A stretch of 13,402 bases of DNA from Chlamydomonas sphaeroides (lineage: Eukaryota > Chlorophyta > Chlorophyceae > Chlamydomonadales > Chlamydomonadaceae): positions 12,285 to 25,686 of the forward strand of contig BDDC01001471.1 in the NCBI GenBank assembly GCA_001662425.1. The letters are read 5' to 3'. How positions within the stretch are numbered: the stretch's first letter is position 1; the number at the start of each line of letters is the position of its first letter. A program made the position numbers and the translations under genes. The notes beneath the pieces were generated by a model, which saw only the letters and a program-made list of their open reading frames with translations, had not been told where the DNA came from and did not search any database. Positions 6,752 through 13,402 of this stretch are shown here, in pieces.

Positions 6752-9700
6752 ATGCCTTCTGGAGGCTTAGCCGCTGACGACCCGCGCGGGGGTCTTGGCC
6801 TCATGGATGACGCAGCACGTCAGTATCTGCAGCGCACAACGACCATCGCGCGCTCCTACCAGGCCATCGCCATGCAGAAGGACGGCAAAGTCAAGGAGTT
6901 GACGCGCGAGGTCGACGAGTTGCGCGCAAAGCTCCAAGCCCTGGAGGCATATCAGGGTGCGCTCTAGGCTGGGATGAGGCACCGGCGCGGCAGGGGCCCC
7001 TCCAAGCCCCCTACCTGCGTACTCGCCTCAGACGCCCCGCCCGACTCCATCCCACGGCCCTGCAGGCCCGCCAGCGCCCACAGCTGCGAACGACGGCTCC
7101 ACCCTCCATCGCCACCTCAGCATCCACGTGCCGCTGGCGCCCAGCCAGCCACCGACATCCGCGCCCAGCACCGGCCGCTCCATCCTGCCCCCCGGCGCCG
7201 CGCCAGCGCCGGCGCACCCCTACTACGTACCCAGCGAAGCCGCAGCCTACGGCTGGAGCACGTGGCAGGCACAGCAGGGCCCAGCGCCCACACACCTTCC
7301 CCAGCACTACGGCACACTACCACCTTCCCGCCCGCCGCCTCACGCCTACGCCCATGCCTACCCGCACGCTTACCCAGAGGGCTACGGCCGGCCCGACGCC
7401 GCCGCCCAGCCCGACACAGGCTCTCCTCTGCCGGAGGTCGGTGGTGCAGAGCCCGGCGGCTCCAAGTCAACGATGGGGAAGTTGGGTGTCAAGGCCGTGA
7501 CCAAGGCGCTGCTCAAGGTCAAGACCTGGAAGGACAGGAGCAAGGAGAAAGCCGTGGCCAAGGACGCGGGCGGGGCCGGCGAGGGCTGTGACACGTCCGG
7601 CCACACCGACGCAGCGCCAGACCGGCACCGCGCTCCGCCACCGACAGTGCCGCCTCAGGCCCAAGCGCTGCCCGCGCAGCCGCGGCGGCACGAACTCTTC
7701 CCCGGAACGCTGCAGGCGGCGCCCGGGGTGTCGCCCGGCGCCTCAGCTGCTGCTGCGGCCGCGGCCTACACGCTGCACCGCCAGGCCTCCTCGGCACGGC
7801 GGCAGCTGCAGCCGCAACCAAGCCTGCAGCGGCACCAGCTGTGGGCGGCCGCTGGGGCCGCCGCGGCGGCCGCCGCCTCGGGCGCAGCCCCTCCGCCGCC
7901 GGCCGCGTTCGCGGCAGCGGCCCAGCCGCAGCCGCAGCAGCCTCGTTCCGGGCCGCCGCCGCATGGGGTGCTGCTGCAACGGACCAGTAGCAGCAGCCAA
8001 GGCCACATCGCGCATGCCGCTGGCCCCGCGCTCGCATCTTCAGCTGCTGGCCCCAGCCTCCGCAGCGTAGGTGATCTGTCGCGAGGGCCGGCCGCATCGG
8101 GCCCTGTTGCCTCCATCGACGACGAGGACGAGGGCGAGGAGGACTTTGGGGCTGCCTTCCTACCCCCACCGCCGCTGCTGGCGCCATCCGCACCGGCGCT
8201 GCGGGAATCGGGTGCCCGCTCCGGACAGGGGCGGGCCGTGACGCTGCCGCTGCACTACCTCACAGCCGGCGCGCCGCCAGCATCAGAGCCGCCCGCGGTG
8301 CCTCGGGCAGCAGCACCGCCAGCACCATCGCGGCAGCAGCCGAACGCGAGGCAGCTCAGCGCTGCGCCGCCGCAATCGGCTGCCGCAGTGCCAGCAGCGC
8401 CGCATGCCGCGGCGCGGGAAGCTGAAGCTGAGGCGGTGGCGCGTGCGGTGCATGGGTCGGACCTGGCGTACGGAAGGTGCGTGGCGAGGGACCGCGTGGG
8501 CATGTGCAAGAATGGAGTGCAGCGCTAGCCCGAAAGCAGCAGGTGCCCTGCGGCTCGCCGGTGGACGCTGTTGACGTGTGGCGCTACGGACTCTTTCTTC
8601 CCTGGCCACAGGTACGGCAGCTCGGGTGTGGACCTGTTTGCAACCAACGCCCTCGCGGCGCTGCGGCAGCGGCAGGACCCCGCCGCGCAGCCCGGCACAG
8701 GCCGCGGCACCGCGCCCGACGCCGCCGCGGCCGCAGTGTCGCAGGCGCTGCTAGCGGCGCCACCGCCCGAGCAGGCGAGCAAGACTAGCGGCAAGCGCGC
8801 CACCGGAGCGGGCGGCGGCGCTGGCGGCGCCGGCGCCAAGCAGCCCAGCGAGGGCGGCAACGTGTGGTCGCAGCTCATGCAGCGGTCGCACATTGGCCAG
8901 GTGCGCCCCAGGGGCCGTGCGCTCTCCGCAACTGCTGCCGCGGCTGCAAATAAGTGTCCTGTCATAGAATTTGCTAGTGCGGCGCTTTCCAAGCAATGCC
9001 GCCGGCTGCTGCAAGGCCGCAGGTTCCGGGATTTCGGTTACGGACGCCCGTGCCTTTCCGTTTCCGTTGCCGGCGCAGGTCGCGGTCCGCCTGGCCGCAA
9101 GCGTGCCAGGCTCACGTCGACCGACGGACAGCTCCGGGGTCGGCAGCAGCAGCGGCGGCGCTGGTGTCAGCGGCGGCGGCGCCGCCGCGCACGGGCCGGC
9201 CTCAGGCGGGCACTCCCGGCGGCCCTCCTGGGGCTCAGACGCGGCGCTGCCGCTGCCGACGGCGCCGTCCGGCGGCGGCGCCTCCAGCCGCCGGCAGTCA
9301 ACGGCGGGTGTGGCCGGGCCCGCATCACAGAGCTTCCGAGCGGCGGCCGCGCAGCTGTCGGCCCTGCCGCCGCGCCCACTGGGGCGTAGCTCCTCCGCCA
9401 CCCTCGGCCCGGCAGGCGGTGTCCAGCCGCCCCCCAGCCCGGCCCGCACAGCCGGCCACGCTCCGCCCGGCGCCGCCGCGCCGCCGGCGCCGCACCCCGC
9501 GCCGCACCCCTCCATGCCGCGCACCGCCGCATCCGGCACTGCGCCCCGCGCTCCCACCACGGCGCCGCTCACCGCGGCCGGGCAGTGCCCTGGCCGGGGA
9601 GCGGCTATCCCCGCCTCGGCACCATGTCCGCCGCCTGCCGCAACCACTGTTCTGCCTTCCGCGCCCCCGGTGCCGGACGCCTACCTGCTGGGCATCCTCA

Positions 9701-12700
9701 GCCGCCTCAAAACACCCAACGTGCTGCGCCAGTCCATGTCAGCCGCCGCCAGAGCCGCACCCGGCGCGGCGGCAGGGGCAGGGGCAGGGGCGGGCATCCC
9801 CTCGGCCGAGGCCACAGGTCCAGCTGACGCAACGGCGGCGGCGGCGGGTGGTGCCGAGGCGGAGGTTTACGTGCGCGAGTTTGCCCGCGGCGTGGGTGTG
9901 GCTTGGCGGCGCAAGGCGCTGGGTTACCAGGCCGCAGGCTCCGGCGCGAGCTTCACTGAGCGGCGGCTGCAGCGGGTGCGGCGGAGGGCAGGGGAAAGGG
10001 CTGGGTGTGACTGGGCGGAGCCTTGGGCATCGCTAGCAGGCTGGGGCTGCGTTGAGCACCGCCGTCTCCTCCAATCCCGCACCCTTCTGTGCTGCTGCCC
10101 TCGGCCTGTGTCGCCCCCGCAGTCTAGTGCCGGCGGGATGGGCCCCCAGCCGCCAGCCGCCGCTGCCGCGGCTGCCTTTGCTGAGGGCGAGGCTGAAACC
10201 TACGCCGATGCCAACGACTGGGCAGACGCGGTTGATGCCGCGGCGCCTCCCTCGCCCCCGGCCCCCGTGCCCGTCCTTGCCCCCGCGCACGGCAGCACAC
10301 CCCGTGCAGCTGCTGGCCCTGAGCCCGCCACATCCCCGTTTGCGAGCTCCGCGGGAGCCGCCGTCGCCGCTACCGTCGCTGCAACTGCCGCCGCCACCAC
10401 GGCCCAAGCTGCCCCGGTAGCGATGCCGAGCCCACGCTCGCCGATGCCGGCGTCGCCGTCGCCGTCGGGTGGCTACGCAAGCTCGGCCTTTTCGCCCGCA
10501 GCCAACCGCCAGCGCCTGGAGCTGCAGCGCGCGGCGGCGCTCTGGCACTCGCGCAGCCCCAGGGCCAACGGGGCGGCGCCGGCGTCGCCGTCGCCATCAC
10601 CGCGGCCGCCCGTGCCGGGCCCCCGCGCCGAGTCGGCCGGCGCTGACCTGGTGGGTGGGCTGGCGGGGGAGTGGTGGCTCTGGCTAGCTAGCGCGGGAGC
10701 GGGGCAGAGGCAGGGCTGGGTGTTGGCTCGGCTGGTGCGTCAGCAGGGACCCTTTGGTCATCCAGGGGCAGGCCGCAGCGGTCAGGGGCCTGCGGCGATC
10801 ATGCTTGCGGCCGGCTCTTGGCCTGCGCGTGCAGCGAGGGCCTATGCTGCCAGCGGTGGCGACGGCGCCAGCGCCACCTGCGGCACGCTGTGCGTGCATG
10901 CTCCCTAACCCTCCTCCTCGCCGGTGGCTCGAGCCTCAGGGCGTCGCCGCATCGGCACTGCCGTCGCCGCCCTCTGGTGCCGGCGCCGGGCCAGCGTCAC
11001 GGTCAGTGGCTGCAGCCGCCAAGGTGGCCCGGGCGCTGCAGGAGGCGGAGACCGAAGCAGCAGCTGCCGAGAACCGACCAGCAGCCGTCAGCAAGGATCA
11101 AGCTCCGCCAGCGGAAGAGGGGCACGCGTCCGGCGTCCTTCAGCTGGGACGGGCCCCACGGGGGTCCATGCCCGGTGGCGCGCAGTGGTTTGCCGCCGCT
11201 GCCGCTGCTGCTGGCGTTGCTGTTGGCGAGGGCGCGTCCGACATGGCCGGCGGCGCCGTTGGCCTAGCCAGCGGCGCTCTTGCGGACACACCGGCCGCAG
11301 CTGAGGCCGCGACGGTAGCGGTGGCAACGGCCGCAGCCACTGCCGCGGCACCGCCCATGTCACCGCACAGCTCGGTTGGCAGCTGGCACCCTAGCAGCCG
11401 CCGTCGGACCGCCGCCACACCCACTGACGGCACCGCTGACCCCGTCGCGGCAAGCACAACCGTGACGCCTGCCATCGCGCGCCGGACGCCAGCCGCAGCC
11501 GCTGCGGAGGTGCTCGCCGGCCGCGCCGCCGCTGCAATGGCGGCCGCCTCCCCTCAGCTCGACAGCGATGTGACGCCTGGCGCAGGTGAAGCCGCCGCCG
11601 GGTACTACTCCTGCACTACCAGCGCTGCCGCCGCTGGCGTCAGCGGGGCGCACGGCGGCGGCGAGGGCGGCGGCGCCGGGCTATCGTCAGCCGCCTTCCA
11701 CACGCCGCTGCGGCGCTGGGCGCTGCCGTCGGACGGCGGCGTCTCAAACGCGGGCTACCAGAGCGCAGCCGCCGCCGCTGGGCCGATGACGGAGGCACGA
11801 GACGCCGGCAGCGGCCCGCGCTACGGCTCCGTTGAGGGGCCCTGGCCTGTGACGCCCGAGCTAGACGAAGATGAGGGGGAGGACGAGGACGAGGTCGCCG
11901 CAGCGGCCAGCGGAGGAGGCATCCAGGCCAGGGCCTGGGCTGGAGGCACCGCCGCGCAGCTTCGCCAGCTGCAGCTGTCCGTGTCGCGCTCCGCCTCCCC
12001 CGGCTCATCCGCCTGCTTCGCCTCGCCCGCCGCCGGCGCCGCGTCCGCTGCCGGCGTGGCCGCTCTGACCCCGGCCCCCCCCAGCATCTCCTTTGCCCAC
12101 CTGGCCACCGGCCAGGGCCCCGCCGGCGCCGCGCCGCTCGCCGGCGTTGCACGGCCCGCACCCTCCGACGCGTACGCAGTCTGGCACGCCGGAGGCGTCG
12201 CACCCAGCGCGCCACCGCTTGCCCTCACCCCTGGCGTCTGTCAGCCTCTGCCGCCACCGCTCACTGCCGGTTGTGTTGTGACTACGTCCGCCGCTAGGTC
12301 CCAGGGTAGCAGCGGTGGCGGGGCCTGGAGCGCCGGCGGAGCCAGCGGCGCTACCAGCGGCGTCAGCGGTGGCGGTGGGTCGGAGCTACAGCGGCACTGG
12401 CGCAGCCGCGCCGTTGGGGTGGCGGCGGCGCAGCAGAAGCAGCCGCACCCGGCCCTGCCCGCCGGCCAGCAGCTAATACCCCACCAAGCCCAAGCCCCAG
12501 CCCAGATCGATGCGCACTTCGCAGACGGCTATCAAAGCTACCACGCCGCCAGTGACGCCACGCCGTCGTCGCATGCCTTCGATTGCGCCGCGGGCGGCTG
12601 GTCCCGGACGCAAGCCGTGAGCCAGCTTCCCCTGGACCTCAGCACGGCGGCGGACGGCAGCAGAAATGAGGCGGCCGAGGTGGACCAGGGGGAGGGCGAG

Positions 12701-13402
12701 GCCGAGCTCTGGGAGGAGTGCAGCGGCAGCGAGGAGCCCGACGCTGAGGCCGAAGCCGCGGCACGCGAGGCGGCCGAGCTGGCGGCGGCGCTGGCCGCCG
12801 TCGCGGCCGCGGAGGCGAGGGAGGCCGCCGAGGCCGAGGCCGCTGCTGATGCGCAAAGGCAGGTGCTCGTGATGGAGCTTCAGCGGCACCGCGCTGCCTG
12901 CGTCATCCAGGCGTCCTGGCGGGCTGAGCTGGCGGCGCGGGCTGCCGCCACAGCTGCCAAGGTGACGGAGCAGCAGCTGGCGGCGCAGGAGCAGGCGCTG
13001 GCGGCTCAGCGGGCGGCGGCCACTAAGCTGCAGGCGGCCTGGCGAGGGGCCAGGGTGAGGTCCGAGGTGGCGGCCTGGCGGCGGCAGCTGGCAGAGTTGG
13101 AGGCGGCGGCAGCGGCAGCGGCGGCTGAGGAGGCGCTACGGCTGGGAGCGGCGCAGGGCTGGGCCGCTACGGTGGTTCAGTCGGCCTGGCGGGGAGACCG
13201 AGCCCGCCGGCTGGCGGCAGAGCTGCTGGAGGAGCAGCGCCTGGCGTCAGAGCTGCAGGAGCAGAAGAGCTTGGCGGCAGAGCTGGCTGCGGAGGAGGCC
13301 GCGGAGGAGCAGCGGCGTCTGGAAGCGGCGCAGAGCTGGGCCGCTACGGTGGTTCAGTCGGCCTGGCGGGGAGACCGAGCCCGCCGGCTGGCGGCAGCGC
13401 TG
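6752..13402 (+). CDS. Large coiled-coil, low-complexity protein with C-terminal IQ motifs (3' end outside window)
   Basis: My model joins 6752-6956, 7066-8476, 8612-8900, 9079-9975, 10123-10650 and 10940-13402 (open), with consistent phases and GT-AG introns of 109-289 bp. This gives 1931 codons and no stop. Residues 18-68 form a predicted coiled coil (QYLQRTTTIARSYQAIA, then ELTREVDELRAKLQAL). Residues 69-1700 are mostly Ala/Pro/Gly/Ser/Gln low complexity. They include a basic amphipathic stretch (202-237, GKLGVKAVTKALLKVKTW), acidic clusters (420-429 and near 1420) and Ser-Pro-rich sequence at the end of exon 5. From about 1700 an Ala/Glu-rich helix carries IQ motifs at residues 1766 (degenerate), 1807, 1856 and 1915. 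IQ motifs bind calmodulin, centrin or myosin light chains, so a Ca2+-linked scaffold or cytoskeletal role is plausible. I do not recognise the family; no kinase, motor or membrane segment is visible. The start is the first ATG in its frame and follows an ATG-free leader. Confidence 0.75.
6957..10939 (+). other. Introns of the large IQ-motif gene
   Basis: The five introns are 6957-7065 (donor GTGCGC), 8477-8611 (GTGCGT), 8901-9078 (GTGCGC), 9976-10122 (GTGCGG) and 10651-10939 (GTGGGT), all ending in CAG. Phases are 1, 2, 0, 0, 0. The junctions are fixed by the need to keep one continuous frame: reading through intron 2 hits TAG at 8526, and reading through intron 5 hits TAA at 10906. Introns 3 and 4 can be read through in some frames and are less certain. 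No nested gene is apparent. Confidence 0.65.
12690..12895 (+). other. Acidic Ala/Glu-rich helical segment before the IQ array
   Basis: Codons here encode an acidic start (WEECSGSEEPDAEAEA) followed by about 45 residues almost entirely of Ala, Glu and Arg with no Pro or Gly. This should be a long single alpha-helix or coiled coil. It leads directly into the first IQ motif, an arrangement like the lever or neck regions of IQ-repeat proteins. Confidence 0.6.
12905..13060 (+). other. IQ motifs 1 and 2
   Basis: IQ1 (12905-12940, IQASWRAELAAR) keeps Ile-Gln and the first Arg but has Ala for Gly and its second Arg one position late. IQ2 (13028-13060, LQAAWRGARVR) is a perfect match to the LQxxxRGxxxR consensus. 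They are 41 residues apart and separated by Ala/Gln/Glu-rich helix. Confidence 0.85.
13148..13402 (+). repeat. 177-bp tandem duplication carrying IQ motifs 3 and 4
   Basis: Bases 13148-13220 recur at 13325-13397 with one mismatch in 73 bases (GGC versus AGC), an offset of exactly 177 bp or 59 codons. Each copy encodes a perfect IQ motif VQSAWRGDRAR (13175-13207 and 13352-13384). After this core, the first copy continues with Glu/Leu/Gln-rich helix. The near identity, including silent positions, indicates a recent in-frame duplication or gene conversion. The array is cut by the window edge, so more copies may follow. Confidence 0.9.

Noticed and set aside
6974..7591. 205-codon plus-strand frame in an alternative phase of exon 2, reachable from the CAG acceptor at 7031
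   Set aside because: It stops at 7591 with no convincing donor. The acceptor ending at 7065 joins exon 1 to a frame open for 1.4 kb and continuing through later exons.
8751..9647. 298-codon minus-strand frame inside the large gene
   Set aside because: It is antisense to exons 3 and 4, which carry the continuous forward frame with matching splice phases. Its translation is Gly/Ala/Arg low complexity from the complementary strand.

Overview
The window looks like nuclear DNA of a volvocine/chlamydomonadalean green alga (Chlamydomonas, Volvox and relatives). The evidence is very high GC, coding regions cut by short GT-AG introns (71-321 bp) with GTGCGT/GTGAGC-type donors and CAG acceptors, and proteins with long Ala/Gly/Pro/Ser/Gln low-complexity tracts. 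Nothing resembles bacterial operons, phage, CRISPR or tRNA/rRNA genes. The organism assignment is an inference from style, not from a species marker.

Layout. Positions 1-1803 hold no gene I can support. They contain a short C-rich tandem repeat, a long GC-rich palindrome and a plausible TATA/CCAAT-type promoter just before the first gene. Positions 1804-4379 (+) carry a seven-exon gene for a myeloid leukemia factor (MLF) family protein of 545 residues in my splice model. The conserved MLF core is spread over exons 4-7 and followed by a long disordered Gly/Tyr/His/Gln-rich tail. Positions 4380-6751 are non-coding: TG-rich probable 3' UTR sequence, a hexanucleotide microsatellite, a 103-bp SINE-like insertion flanked by a perfect 10-bp target-site duplication, a hairpin followed by a T run, and the promoter/leader of the next gene. 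Positions 6752-13402 (+) are the 5' part of a second, very large gene. Its six visible exons give at least 1931 codons and the frame is still open at the window edge. It encodes an N-terminal coiled coil, about 1600 residues of low-complexity sequence, and a C-terminal Ala/Glu-rich helical region carrying four IQ (calmodulin-binding) motifs. The last two IQ motifs lie in copies of a 177-bp tandem duplication.

The two genes are head-to-tail and 2.37 kb apart. I see no evidence that they form one functional system. The MLF protein is likely a co-chaperone-associated or nuclear/cytoplasmic adaptor. The large protein is likely a calmodulin- or centrin-binding scaffold. Most notable are the SINE-like element, the minimal AUG-stop uORF two bases before the large gene's start codon, and the expanding IQ-repeat array at the window edge.
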